A stretch of DNA of 64,000 bases from Campylobacteraceae bacterium. Its GTDB lineage: Bacteria > Campylobacterota > Campylobacteria > Campylobacterales > Arcobacteraceae. The position numbers and the translations under genes were made by a program. Positions 39,641 through 48,249 of the stretch are shown here, piece after piece (position 1 is the first letter of the stretch; every line of letters starts with the position of its first letter). The notes under the pieces are model-generated. The model did not search any database. It had not been told where the DNA came from and saw only the letters and a program-made list of their open reading frames with translations. Location of the stretch: assembly GCA_013373175.1 (NCBI GenBank), contig JABXII010000006.1, positions 1-64,000 on the forward strand. Reading direction: 5' to 3'.

Positions 39641-39988
39641 ATGGATATGGAAAAAATTCAAACTATTATAAAAGAGTTTTCTACAAAAAGAGATTGGGAA
39701 AAGTTTCATAATCCTAAGAATTTATCCATGGCTTTAAGTGTAGAAGCTTCTGAGTTAGTTGAGATTTTTCAATGGTTAGATTTAGACCAAGCTCAAAACT
39801 TATCTGATGATAAAAAAACACATGCAAAAGAAGAGATAGCAGATATTGCAGTTTACCTAATAAGAATGTGTATGAAACTAGATATTGATTTAGAAGAAGC
39901 AATAATTGAGAAAATGAAAAAAAATGAAAAAAAATATCCTTTATTTGATAAACTTGGAAATAAAATAGAATATGGAAAGAAAAAATGA
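39641..39988 (+). CDS. MazG-like nucleotide pyrophosphohydrolase
   Basis: This 115-residue all-helical protein has the magnesium-binding EEx(n)EExxD pattern of the MazG-like/RS21-C6 (dCTPase) group: EASELVEIFQW near residue 32 and KEEIADIAVYLIRM near 66. Such enzymes hydrolyse (deoxy)nucleoside triphosphates to monophosphates. It overlaps the next gene, a nucleoside deoxyribosyltransferase, by 4 nt, so the two probably act in sequence. Two long A runs lie near its 3' end (about 39916-39933). Confidence 0.88.
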   Translation: MDMEKIQTIIKEFSTKRDWEKFHNPKNLSMALSVEASELVEIFQWLDLDQAQNLSDDKKTHAKEEIADIAVYLIRMCMKLDIDLEEAIIEKMKKNEKKYPLFDKLGNKIEYGKKK

Positions 39989-40482
39989 GAAAGATATATA
40001 TTGCAGGACCAGATGTTTTTGAGCAAGACTCGAGAGATATTGGGAAAAGATATGCCAATCTTTGTAGAGAGTATGGATATGAAGGTTTCTATCCTTTAGA
40101 TAATATTGTAGACTTCAACCAAGAAAAAAATAAAATTGCAATAGATATATATAAAGCAAATAAAAACCTTATTGATTCGTGTGATATAGTAATTGCAAAC
40201 TTAAACTCTTTTAGAGGAAAAGAGATTGATAGTGGTACTGCATGGGAATGTGGATATGCAACTGCAAAAGGTAAAAGAGTATATGGTTATTTAGATAGAA
40301 ATACAAGTTATCAAGAGCAATTTCCTAGCGAAGAAAAGATGTCTAGTAAAGATGGATATATTGATTTAAATGGAAGAATGATAGAAGACTTTGATTATCC
40401 AGTAAATCTTATGATTGCTTGTTCTGTTGAAAAGATAATTTCAGGTACATTTGAAGATGTTCTAAAAGTTTTAGAAGATTAA
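39985..40482 (+). CDS. Nucleoside 2-deoxyribosyltransferase family protein
   Basis: This 165-residue protein starts KIYIAGPDVFEQD and has the family's DSGTAWECGYATAKGKRV motif, with the nucleophilic glutamate, near residue 88. The family either swaps bases between deoxyribonucleosides or, as in DNPH1/RCL, hydrolyses 5'-deoxynucleotides to base and deoxyribose phosphate. It shares a 4-nt overlap with the upstream MazG-like gene. A nucleotide clean-up or salvage role is inferred. Confidence 0.9.
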   Translation: MRKIYIAGPDVFEQDSRDIGKRYANLCREYGYEGFYPLDNIVDFNQEKNKIAIDIYKANKNLIDSCDIVIANLNSFRGKEIDSGTAWECGYATAKGKRVYGYLDRNTSYQEQFPSEEKMSSKDGYIDLNGRMIEDFDYPVNLMIACSVEKIISGTFEDVLKVLED

Positions 40483-40500
40483 CTATTTAAATAGTATAAT
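40482..40500 (+). promoter_or_regulatory. Palindrome and -10 box before the 40.5-kb sensor kinase
   Basis: A perfect 14-bp palindrome ACTATTTAAATAGT (40482-40495) runs into a perfect TATAAT (40495-40500). The -10 box sits about 25 nt before the proposed ATT start at 40526, giving a normal leader length. The palindrome could be an operator, though it is AT-only and may be chance. Confidence 0.5.
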
Positions 40501-40525
40501 TATTAAAATTATAAAAGGAAATATA

Positions 40526-42304
40526 ATTCAAACTATTTCAAAGCAAAAGATTAAAAACCTAAGAATTCTTTTTACAATAATATTTATTTTGTTAACAGCA
40601 CTTAGCATAATAATATTTGACTACATCTCAACAAAAACAAAAGAGTATCATTTAAATCAAAAAACAATGACCTATGAAAGAGCGTATAATACAATCTACG
40701 ACCAATATAAAGATTTATCATATGTTATTTATACAGGTCTTTTAAAACTTACAAATATTCAAAATGAATTTAAGTATATGAAAAATAAAACTTATAAACA
40801 AAAAGTACAAATAAAAAAAGAATTATACCTTCAAGTAATAAATAGATTTAATACCCTAGAAAGTAAGAAATTAATAAATATAACTTTTATACTCCCTAAT
40901 AGTGAAATATTTTTAGATATGAAGCAACCTTTTAAAAGAACAATGAATGAAAATAAAAGAGCCTTTAACTTTGTAAAAAACAATAAAGAAAACATGGATA
41001 GTTTCGAAGTAAAAGATGAAGATACTGGATTTAACTTTTTATATTCAATTACTGTAGAAAACGAAGTAGTAGGCTTTTTAAATATAACATTTAGTGAGCA
41101 AGCTATAACTTCATCTTTAATGGAACAATATTATGTACTTACAAATTTCATTATAAAAAATGATAATTTTTCAAAAAAATATTTAGAAAATACAAAACAG
41201 TACAAAGATGCACATTTTAAAGGTTTTTCTCACAATACAAATATTTTAGCAGAATTAAAAGAAGTAGCTAGAAAAGATATTATAAGTTTAAGACCTGAAA
41301 AGAAAATTTCAAGGCAAATATATAATGATGCCATGAAAAACAAACCTACCTCAATTTTTATCAATAATGATAATGTTATTGTAACTACTATTCCTATTAT
41401 GAATAAACTTACAAATAGACAAGAGGCTTTTTTAGCGGTTTTAAGTAAAGAAAATGGTCTTAGCAATTTAGAAAAAACCTATAGACTTATTCTTTTATTA
41501 TTTGTATTTTTATACTTATCAGTTTTATTAGCTTTATACTTTTTGATTTCAAGAAGTATTGCAGAAAAAAATAGTTTAAATAAAATCATCAAAAAAGATA
41601 AACAATTATTAGAACAAATGAAACTTGCTCAAATGGGTGAAATGATAGGAAATATTGCTCACCAATGGAGACAACCATTATCTACTATTAGCACTGCTGC
41701 AAGTGGTTTAAAAATGAAACATGAGTTTGGTATGTTAGAAGAAAGTGATATTCCTGAATTTACTGATACAATAGTTACAAATACAAAATATCTTTCAGAA
41801 ACAATTGATACCTTTAGGGACTTTATTAAAGAAGAAAAAGAGACAAAAGAAGTTGTTATTCAAGAAAGAATAGATGAAACACTTAAAATTGTAAGAGCAA
41901 GTTTAGAAAATAGTTATATTAAACTTATTAACAATATAGATTATGAAAATCCTTTAAAAGTTAAGATTGTTGCTGAAGAGTTAGCTCAAGTTTTAATTAA
42001 TATTTTAAACAATGCTAAAGATGTAATAATACAAAGGAAAATAGAAGAAGGAACTATAACTATAGATTTAATACAGACTAATAAAAACTTTAAAATTACC
42101 ATTGAAGATAATGCAAAGGGAATTGAAGAAGATGTATTACCAAAAATCTTCGACCCATATTTTACTACAAAACACCAGTTTCATGGTACTGGTTTAGGTT
42201 TATATATGAGTAAACTTATTGTAGAAAAACATCTTTTTGGACGACTTGAAGCAGAAAATACTAACCAAGGGGCTAAGTTCATAATAACTATTCCCCTTAG
42301 CTAA
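40526..42304 (+). CDS. Membrane sensor histidine kinase, probable ATT start
   Basis: About 592 residues with the proposed start. The order is: first membrane span (ILFTIIFILLTALSIIIFDYI), a periplasmic sensing region of Cache-like size (about 45-310), a second span (about 317-338), a short coiled coil, the phospho-acceptor motif AHQWRQPLSTIS and a HATPase with NILNNAKDV, EDNAKG and GTGLGLYMSK. The first conventional start, TTG at 40589, would cut the first span in half. The frame is open upstream and AAAAGGAAAT lies 5 nt before an ATT at 40526, so that rare start is preferred. No partner regulator is adjacent. Confidence 0.82.
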   Translation: MQTISKQKIKNLRILFTIIFILLTALSIIIFDYISTKTKEYHLNQKTMTYERAYNTIYDQYKDLSYVIYTGLLKLTNIQNEFKYMKNKTYKQKVQIKKELYLQVINRFNTLESKKLINITFILPNSEIFLDMKQPFKRTMNENKRAFNFVKNNKENMDSFEVKDEDTGFNFLYSITVENEVVGFLNITFSEQAITSSLMEQYYVLTNFIIKNDNFSKKYLENTKQYKDAHFKGFSHNTNILAELKEVARKDIISLRPEKKISRQIYNDAMKNKPTSIFINNDNVIVTTIPIMNKLTNRQEAFLAVLSKENGLSNLEKTYRLILLLFVFLYLSVLLALYFLISRSIAEKNSLNKIIKKDKQLLEQMKLAQMGEMIGNIAHQWRQPLSTISTAASGLKMKHEFGMLEESDIPEFTDTIVTNTKYLSETIDTFRDFIKEEKETKEVVIQERIDETLKIVRASLENSYIKLINNIDYENPLKVKIVAEELAQVLINILNNAKDVIIQRKIEEGTITIDLIQTNKNFKITIEDNAKGIEEDVLPKIFDPYFTTKHQFHGTGLGLYMSKLIVEKHLFGRLEAENTNQGAKFIITIPLS

Positions 42305-42308
42305 ATAG

Positions 42309-45092
42309 TTATTCTACTACTTTTGTAAACTCTTCATACAAATTATTTGTAAGAGGAGTTTCAAGTTTTAATTCTAAGTCTATAGGTTTATTGTTTTTAT
42401 AAGAGTGGGTATTTGCTAATCCTAAATAAATAAAACCTTGAACTTTTCTATCCACATGGGAAAATTTTCTTACAAAGATATGAAGCTTAACTGCGTGTTT
42501 AATATTTTCAATAAGTCTTTTACCATCACCTTTATCAGTACTCATCGAAGGTTTACTTGAATATGTAAAAAGCTCTTTTGAAAGAAAAGCATTTTCATAT
42601 TTTGCACCCTTTGTAAACTTATCTTTTTCTATAGTTATAAAAAGGAAAAAATCATCTTTATATTTTAAAAAGCCACTTCCTCTAAAAGAACTGTGTATCT
42701 TATTAAAATTACAAAGTTGTGCAATATTTAACATATTATACTTTTCATAAAGTTTTAAAAATGGTAAACCATAATTTTTTATCCCAAACTCTTTTTCGTA
42801 CTTAATTAAAGCATAGTTTAAAGAGTCTAATAAAAGGGTTCTTTTAAACTTATTAGTAAGTAAAGAACTAAACTCTTTTGTTTTAAAAAGTTTATCTCTT
42901 TGTAAATTTACTAATTTTAAAAATCTTTGTTTTTGCGCAGAGTCAAAAAATTGTTCATCTAAAAATCTAAAACTATGAATTACTGTCTCTTCACGAACCT
43001 CTTGCAAATATTTCTTTAAATGTGCAACTGCTTTTTTTATAGAAACTTCTTCATTAAAAATTAAATACTTTAAAATAGCAAACTCATGAACTCTTTTAAT
43101 TGGCATCAAACCTTGAATAAATCTAAGGGCTTTTATAAAGTTTTCATCTTCACAAACTTTTTTATATGCAATATCTTTTTCGACTTTGCAAATAAACTCT
43201 TCATAGGATTTTGCATAGGAGATAAAGTCTAAAACATTTACATACTCATCATAATGTATATAATCACTAAGCTTTGGAATAGTCTTTAGATTCAAAGAAG
43301 ATTTAAACTCTAAGTACTGTTCTTTTAAATACTTCAAACTATTAAAGTTTTCACTATCAATTTGTTCTAAAACTCTTTTTTTAGAGATTTCATCCATGAT
43401 AATATGTGCATTAGGAAAGTTTGAAAAATTATTGTTTAGTGATAATTTTATACTATCTTTATCAAATCTTTTTTTACCAACTAAAGCTAAAGCTATAAGA
43501 TACGCTCTATTATGATTTCCAATAAAATCAAGTACTGTTAGAAACTCTTTATTAGAATTTTTTCTTAAACCTCTCCCTAGTTGTTGTACAAAAACAATGG
43601 AAGAGTTCGTAGGTCTTAGCATTAAAACTGTATTAACATTTGGGATATCAACACCTTCATTAAAAATATCTACAGTAAAAATAACTTCAAGTTCATTTGT
43701 ATTACTTTGTAGTTTTTTAATAGAGTTTTCTCTTCTTATAATAGAGTCTTCACTTGTAAGAGAAGTTGCTTTAATTCCTCTTTTATTAAACTCTTCACTC
43801 ATAAAGTTTGCATGTTCTTTAGAAGCACAAAAACCTAAGACTCTTCTTTTATTTCCACTAAAACCATAGAAGTTCATCTTTTCAACAATAAAATCTACTC
43901 TTTTATTTATCATCAAAAACTTTGAAAGCTTTTTGATATTTGTTAAATCAAGGTTTTCATAATCAAGCTCTTTAATATCTTCTATTCCAAAATAGTGAAA
44001 AGAGCTTACTAAACACTTTTCTAAAGCTTCATTTAGTGTTATTTCACAGGCTAAATTATCATCAAAAAAATCAAAGATAGAAACCTCGTCAGTTCTATTT
44101 GCAGTTGCTGTAAGTCCAAGTAAAAACTTTGGTTCAAAATAGTTTTTTACACACTCATAACTTTTACTTGCTATATGATGAGCTTCATCTACTACTATAT
44201 AATCAAACTCATTTTTCTCAAATTTTTCATAATAATTACTCAAAGTTTGTATTGTTGCAAATATAAAATCACAATGTGTATCTTTTTTATTTCCAGTGAA
44301 AAAGCCCATTGTCTTGTCTTTGATTACTGCTTCAAAACTTTTTCTAGCACTAATTAAAATATCTTCTCTATGGACAATAAATAAAACTCTTTTAGCAGCA
44401 AACTGTTTTATATCAAAGACACTTAAAAAAGTTTTTCCTATTCCTGTTGAAGCTATTGCAAGGGCTTTATTTTCACCATTGTTTCTTAGAAAATCTAATC
44501 TTTGTAAAGCTTGTTGTTGCATAAGGTTTAATCTAAACTCTTCTTTTTTAAAGCTTTGTATCTTTTCTTGTTTATTTTTAAAACTTTTGTACTCTTCTAA
44601 AAAGTTCTCATCAACAAAAATTGAATCATCCCAAAGTTTATTAAAATCAGAAAAAAGCTCTTTTATAAAAAGGTCATCTTTTTTTAAAACAGTTTTTATA
44701 TTCCACTCTATATTTGATTTAAAAGCACTTGCAGTAAGATTTGAAGAACCTATTAAAACTTTATATTCATTTTCAAACTCAAAGATATAAGCCTTGGGAT
44801 GAAAGCCTATTTGATTATTTGCACTATCAAATATTTTAAGTTCTATGTTTTCAAACTCTTTTATTTTTTCTAAGGCTTTTTCATCTGTAAAATTAAGGTA
44901 TGTAGAACTTAAGATTTTACCTTTTATTCCTCTTTGTTCACATTTTTTTAGGTTGTTAAGTATTAATTGAAGTCCTGAATAATTTATAAATGTCACATTA
45001 AAATAAAAAGATTTACAAGAATCTAATAAACATACAAATTGGTTATAAAAATTACTATCAGCAGAGTTTGTTATTAATTTAAGATTTTTCAA
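42309..45092 (-). CDS. PLD-nuclease/DEAD-helicase fusion with DUF3427-type C-terminus
   Basis: This 927-residue protein has an N-terminal phospholipase-D-type domain (about 1-150, with the single HxK motif GFHPKAYIF and SSNLTASAF), then a superfamily 2 helicase: STGIGKTFL (Walker A), VDEAHH, TATANRTD and QQLGRGLRK (motif VI). The C-terminal third is of DUF3427 type. Such proteins resemble restriction or DNA-repair helicase-nucleases. The start is TTG, with AAAAGGAAA about 10 nt upstream, just after the DUF2237 gene. Whether it is a defence gene or a repair gene cannot be told here. Confidence 0.88.
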   Translation of the reverse strand: MKNLKLITNSADSNFYNQFVCLLDSCKSFYFNVTFINYSGLQLILNNLKKCEQRGIKGKILSSTYLNFTDEKALEKIKEFENIELKIFDSANNQIGFHPKAYIFEFENEYKVLIGSSNLTASAFKSNIEWNIKTVLKKDDLFIKELFSDFNKLWDDSIFVDENFLEEYKSFKNKQEKIQSFKKEEFRLNLMQQQALQRLDFLRNNGENKALAIASTGIGKTFLSVFDIKQFAAKRVLFIVHREDILISARKSFEAVIKDKTMGFFTGNKKDTHCDFIFATIQTLSNYYEKFEKNEFDYIVVDEAHHIASKSYECVKNYFEPKFLLGLTATANRTDEVSIFDFFDDNLACEITLNEALEKCLVSSFHYFGIEDIKELDYENLDLTNIKKLSKFLMINKRVDFIVEKMNFYGFSGNKRRVLGFCASKEHANFMSEEFNKRGIKATSLTSEDSIIRRENSIKKLQSNTNELEVIFTVDIFNEGVDIPNVNTVLMLRPTNSSIVFVQQLGRGLRKNSNKEFLTVLDFIGNHNRAYLIALALVGKKRFDKDSIKLSLNNNFSNFPNAHIIMDEISKKRVLEQIDSENFNSLKYLKEQYLEFKSSLNLKTIPKLSDYIHYDEYVNVLDFISYAKSYEEFICKVEKDIAYKKVCEDENFIKALRFIQGLMPIKRVHEFAILKYLIFNEEVSIKKAVAHLKKYLQEVREETVIHSFRFLDEQFFDSAQKQRFLKLVNLQRDKLFKTKEFSSLLTNKFKRTLLLDSLNYALIKYEKEFGIKNYGLPFLKLYEKYNMLNIAQLCNFNKIHSSFRGSGFLKYKDDFFLFITIEKDKFTKGAKYENAFLSKELFTYSSKPSMSTDKGDGKRLIENIKHAVKLHIFVRKFSHVDRKVQGFIYLGLANTHSYKNNKPIDLELKLETPLTNNLYEEFTKVVE

Positions 45093-45107
45093 AAAAGAGA
45101 TTTCCTT

Positions 45108-45464
45108 TTAGATTTTATACTCTAAAAGTATCTCTTTTTTTATAAACTTAGTTGTAGCGTTTGAAGTAGCTTCTGCATCTATTTTAGGAGCACATCCAGC
45201 CTCATATGCTTCTTTCCATCTTAATGCACATAAACACCATTTATCACCCTCTTTTAAGCCAGGAAAGCCAAACTGTGGAACAGCTGTTGTTAAGTCATTG
45301 CCTTGTTTTTTAGAAAACTCTAAAAACTCGTTTGTCATAATTGCACACACAGTATGAGTTCCTTGATCTTCTAAAGATGTTCTACAAACTCCATCTCTAT
45401 AAAAACCTGTCATAGGAGAAGTACAACAAACGCTTAAGTTTGTTCCTAAAATATTTGTTTGCAT
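45108..45464 (-). CDS. DUF2237 family protein
   Basis: This 118-residue protein carries the conserved DUF2237 features: NILGTNLSVCCTSPMTGFYRDG, GTHTVCAIMTNEFLEFSK, and GDKWCLCALRWKEAYEAGCAP. It has several conserved cysteines and no signal peptide. The function of the family is unknown. Its stop codon is 15 nt before the helicase-nuclease start, with the helicase's ribosome-binding site between them, so the two are probably one transcript. A TATAAA element lies upstream. Confidence 0.92.
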   Translation of the reverse strand: MQTNILGTNLSVCCTSPMTGFYRDGVCRTSLEDQGTHTVCAIMTNEFLEFSKKQGNDLTTAVPQFGFPGLKEGDKWCLCALRWKEAYEAGCAPKIDAEATSNATTKFIKKEILLEYKI

Positions 45465-45517
45465 TTTTTTATCCTTTTAATTGTCAAGATTTTATACTTT
45501 TAAACTTTAGGATAAAA

Positions 45518-45533
45518 AAAGTTTCTAAACTTT
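45518..45533 (-). terminator. Probable terminator of the molybdate operon
   Basis: A short AT-rich stem (45518-45524 with 45527-45533) is followed on the minus strand by seven T, about 30 nt past the modC stop. The tight loop makes it a weak call. Confidence 0.5.
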
Positions 45534-45561
45534 ATTAATAAATTTATCTTTTTATAATTTT

Positions 45562-46413
45562 TTAGGCTTTTATAATAGGTGCAAAGGCTTTAGTACTTAC
45601 TCTTACATCTTGACCTACTACTAAATCTTTTGCTTCATTTGAGGTGATTGTTACTTCAACTAACTGTTGACCAATTGCAACTATTGCAATATTTATCACA
45701 TCTACTTTAATTATATCAAGAAGCTTTCCCTCAAAGGAAAACTTTGCACTACCACTTGTTTTTAATAATACACTTTTTGCATTGCCATCATCTATTATTT
45801 TTCCATCTTTTAAAACAATTACTCTATTACTTAGTTTATAAATTTCACTAGGGTCATGACTTACTAAAATAGTAGTAGTTTCAAACTCTTTATGTAGTTG
45901 TAATATTTCATCTTGAAGCTTTAATCTCATGTTAGGGTCTAAAGCTGATAAAGGTTCATCCATTAAAAGAAGTTTTGGTTTATTCATTAAAGCTCTACAA
46001 AGGCTTACTCGTTGTTTTTGTCCACCACTTAAACTATTTGGTAATCTATTTTTTAAAGCTACTAACTCTGTAATTTCTAAAAGGTGGTTTGCTAACTCTT
46101 TATCTTTATTTACATAAAATAGATTCTCTAAAACTGTCATATTAGGAAAAAGTGCATAGTCTTGAAAAACAAAACCTATTTTTCTTTTCTGTACTGGTAA
46201 AAACTCTTTTTCATCTTGCCAAATCTCATTACCTACTTTTATGATTCCATCTGCTTTTTCAAGTCCTGCTAAACTTCTAAGAAGAGTTGTTTTACCACTT
46301 CCACTAAGCCCAGTTAAAGCAATAAAATCCTTATCATTTATACTTAAATCTATATCAAAGTTCATAACTCCTTGTGAGCCATGAAGTTCTTTTTTTATAC
46401 CTATTTCTATCAT
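45562..46413 (-). CDS. modC: Molybdate ABC transporter ATP-binding protein
   Basis: This 283-residue ATPase has Walker A GLSGSGKTTLLRSLAGL, Q-loop, signature LSGGQKQRVSLCRAL, Walker B LLLMDEP and the H-loop VSHDPSEIY. A single C-terminal TOBE domain (about 215-280) follows. It is shorter than E. coli ModC (352), which has two TOBE lobes. It powers molybdate uptake through ModB. Its start overlaps modB by 4 nt. Confidence 0.94.
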   Translation of the reverse strand: MIEIGIKKELHGSQGVMNFDIDLSINDKDFIALTGLSGSGKTTLLRSLAGLEKADGIIKVGNEIWQDEKEFLPVQKRKIGFVFQDYALFPNMTVLENLFYVNKDKELANHLLEITELVALKNRLPNSLSGGQKQRVSLCRALMNKPKLLLMDEPLSALDPNMRLKLQDEILQLHKEFETTTILVSHDPSEIYKLSNRVIVLKDGKIIDDGNAKSVLLKTSGSAKFSFEGKLLDIIKVDVINIAIVAIGQQLVEVTITSNEAKDLVVGQDVRVSTKAFAPIIKA

Positions 46414-47111
46414 CTATGAAGTCCTGTGAACTTTTTATTATATTTTTGATTAAAGATATACACACAAAGTAAAACTATAAAACTAATTAACAACATAATC
46501 AAACTATATATGTGAGCTGAATTATAATCAATAATTTCCACAAACTCATATATAGCAACTGCTGCAACTTTTGTTTCACCAGGAATACTTCCACCAACCA
46601 TTAATACAACTCCAAATTCACCAACAGTATGAGCAAAGGTTACTATAATTGCTGTTAAAACTGCTGGTTTTATATTTGGTAAGGCAACTTTTAATAAAGT
46701 CTCAAATTTACTTTTTCCAGCTATTAGACTTGCTTCAAGCATGTTTTTATTGATACTTTCAAAACCACTTTGCAAAGGTTGAACCATAAAAGGTAAGGAA
46801 TAAAAACAACTAGCTATTACAACACCTGTAAAAGTGAAAACTAATTTTATTCCAAATACTTCATCAAAGAATGCTCCAATAGGAGAGTTTATAGATAAAG
46901 AAAAAAGAATATAAAAACCTATTACAGAAGGTGGCAATACAATTGGTAAAGCAGTTATGGCTTCTATAAAAGGTTTTATTTTAGAGTTTGTTTGAGATAA
47001 GTACCAAGCAAGAGGAAGTGCAATAATAAATAAAATCAAAGTTGTTACAAAAGCTAATTTAAAAGATAAAAAAAGCGGTGCAAAATCCAAACTACTAATA
47101 GTATCAATCAT
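46410..47111 (-). CDS. modB: Molybdate ABC transporter permease
   Basis: About 233 residues from the chosen start (MIDTISSLDFAPLFLSFK), with five to six membrane spans and the EAA-loop segment EASLIAGKSKFETLLKVALPNIKPA. The ATG at 47111 is preferred over 47168, because the longer form adds 19 residues unlike the family. The chosen start overlaps the preceding Mop-domain gene by 8 nt and overlaps modC by 4 nt, so translation is coupled. Confidence 0.94.
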   Translation of the reverse strand: MIDTISSLDFAPLFLSFKLAFVTTLILFIIALPLAWYLSQTNSKIKPFIEAITALPIVLPPSVIGFYILFSLSINSPIGAFFDEVFGIKLVFTFTGVVIASCFYSLPFMVQPLQSGFESINKNMLEASLIAGKSKFETLLKVALPNIKPAVLTAIIVTFAHTVGEFGVVLMVGGSIPGETKVAAVAIYEFVEIIDYNSAHIYSLIMLLISFIVLLCVYIFNQKYNKKFTGLHR

Positions 47112-47505
47112 TACACACATCCAATATAGATAAAGCACTTGATTTAAAAAATAGTGTAACTTTATCATCTTCTTGTAAATTCATTTTTTCTAAAGACTCA
47201 GTTGTAACTATTGTTTCTATAAAAGTTTCATCTACGATGCAAATTATATTACTCAATAGTTTTCCTTTTTCTATATTTTTTATATTTCCATGAAGTTTAT
47301 TTGAAGCACTTATTTGCCCTTGAAAATCTTTTGCGATATTGATATTTGTAGGTTTTACACTCAGTATCACTTTTTTATTTTCTTTTATATCCTCACTTAA
47401 ATCAAGACTTATCATTGTTAATTCATTTGATTTAAAAGTAAAAGTAACTAGGTTTAAACTGTCACTATTTTTTATTTTGCAAACTGTTGCTTCAAACTTA
47501 TTCAT
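47104..47505 (-). CDS. TOBE/Mop-domain molybdate-binding protein
   Basis: This 133-residue protein is made of two TOBE-like halves (about 5-65 and 70-130). The second is clear: SASNKLHGNIKNIEKGKLLSN and a VTTESLEKMNL segment. Mop-type domains bind molybdate or tungstate oxyanions. It sits between modA and modB with 4-nt and 8-nt overlaps, a place held by a similar gene in Campylobacter (from memory). A storage, buffering or sensing role is possible. It could also supply the second TOBE lobe lacking in the short ModC (inference). Confidence 0.82.
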   Translation of the reverse strand: MNKFEATVCKIKNSDSLNLVTFTFKSNELTMISLDLSEDIKENKKVILSVKPTNINIAKDFQGQISASNKLHGNIKNIEKGKLLSNIICIVDETFIETIVTTESLEKMNLQEDDKVTLFFKSSALSILDVCND

Positions 47506-48248
47506 GGTACTAAATATCCAAATCTTTTAAAAATCTTTTTTGCTTTAGGACTTAAAATAAAATCATAAAAAACTTTTACTTCTTTATTATCTTTTGCATT
47601 TTTTAAGATTATTATACCTTGATTAATTGGTGTGTATAGTTTTGGGTCAACATCAATCCAATTAACTCCTTCTTTGTACTTTTTCATTTTATCACTATAT
47701 AAAGATGACTTTGCGATAAATCCAAGTTGGGCAGCTGTAATTGAGAATGATACTGTTTGAGAAATTGACTCACCATATACAAACTTTTTTTCAATACTAT
47801 CATACAATTTTGCATTTTTTAAAGCTTCTACAGTAGCCTTTCCATATGGTGCAGTTTTAGGATTGGCAATAGCTATTTTTTCAATATTCTTATCTTTTAC
47901 TATCTCTATACCTTTTGAAAAATCTTGTTTTTTTGAACTTAGTATTGCAAGACTTCCTTGAGCATAAACTAAAGGTTTTGTTAAACTTAATCCATCACTT
48001 TCTAAAGTTTTAGGATACTTCATATTTGCAGACATAAATATTTGATATGGAGCTGCATTTTTAATTTGTGCAGTAAGTTTTCCACTACTTCCTAAAGTAA
48101 CTAATACTTTAGTATCTGGGTTTTCCTTGTTAAACTCTTTTATTAAATCATTAATTGCATAACTAACATTTGCAGCAACTGCAATATTTATTGTACTTGC
48201 AACTAAACTTGATGAAACTAAAAACACTAATACTAATAACTTTTTCAT
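47502..48248 (-). CDS. modA: Molybdate-binding periplasmic protein
   Basis: This 248-residue solute-binding protein has a signal peptide (about 1-17) and ModA motifs INIAVAANVSYAINDL, GSSGKLTAQIKNAAPYQIFMSAN, and ANPKTAPYGKATVEAL. It hands molybdate (or tungstate) to ModBC. It lies 2 nt after modE and overlaps the Mop-domain gene by 4 nt. Confidence 0.95.
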   Translation of the reverse strand: MKKLLVLVFLVSSSLVASTINIAVAANVSYAINDLIKEFNKENPDTKVLVTLGSSGKLTAQIKNAAPYQIFMSANMKYPKTLESDGLSLTKPLVYAQGSLAILSSKKQDFSKGIEIVKDKNIEKIAIANPKTAPYGKATVEALKNAKLYDSIEKKFVYGESISQTVSFSITAAQLGFIAKSSLYSDKMKKYKEGVNWIDVDPKLYTPINQGIIILKNAKDNKEVKVFYDFILSPKAKKIFKRFGYLVP

Positions 48249-48249
48249 T

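Noticed and set aside
39908-39940. Two long A runs near the end of the MazG-like gene as a slippage or phase-variation switch
   Set aside because: They are A runs in a very AT-rich gene at lysine codons, downstream of the catalytic motifs; the reading frame and downstream overlap are intact.
39714-40058. 114-codon antisense frame across the MazG-like and deoxyribosyltransferase genes
   Set aside because: It is opposite two well-supported coupled genes and its translation (leucine/serine/phenylalanine-rich) looks like the complement of coding sequence.
46410-47168. modB starting at 47168
   Set aside because: The extra 19 N-terminal residues do not look like a permease start, and an ATG with family-like sequence lies at 47111.
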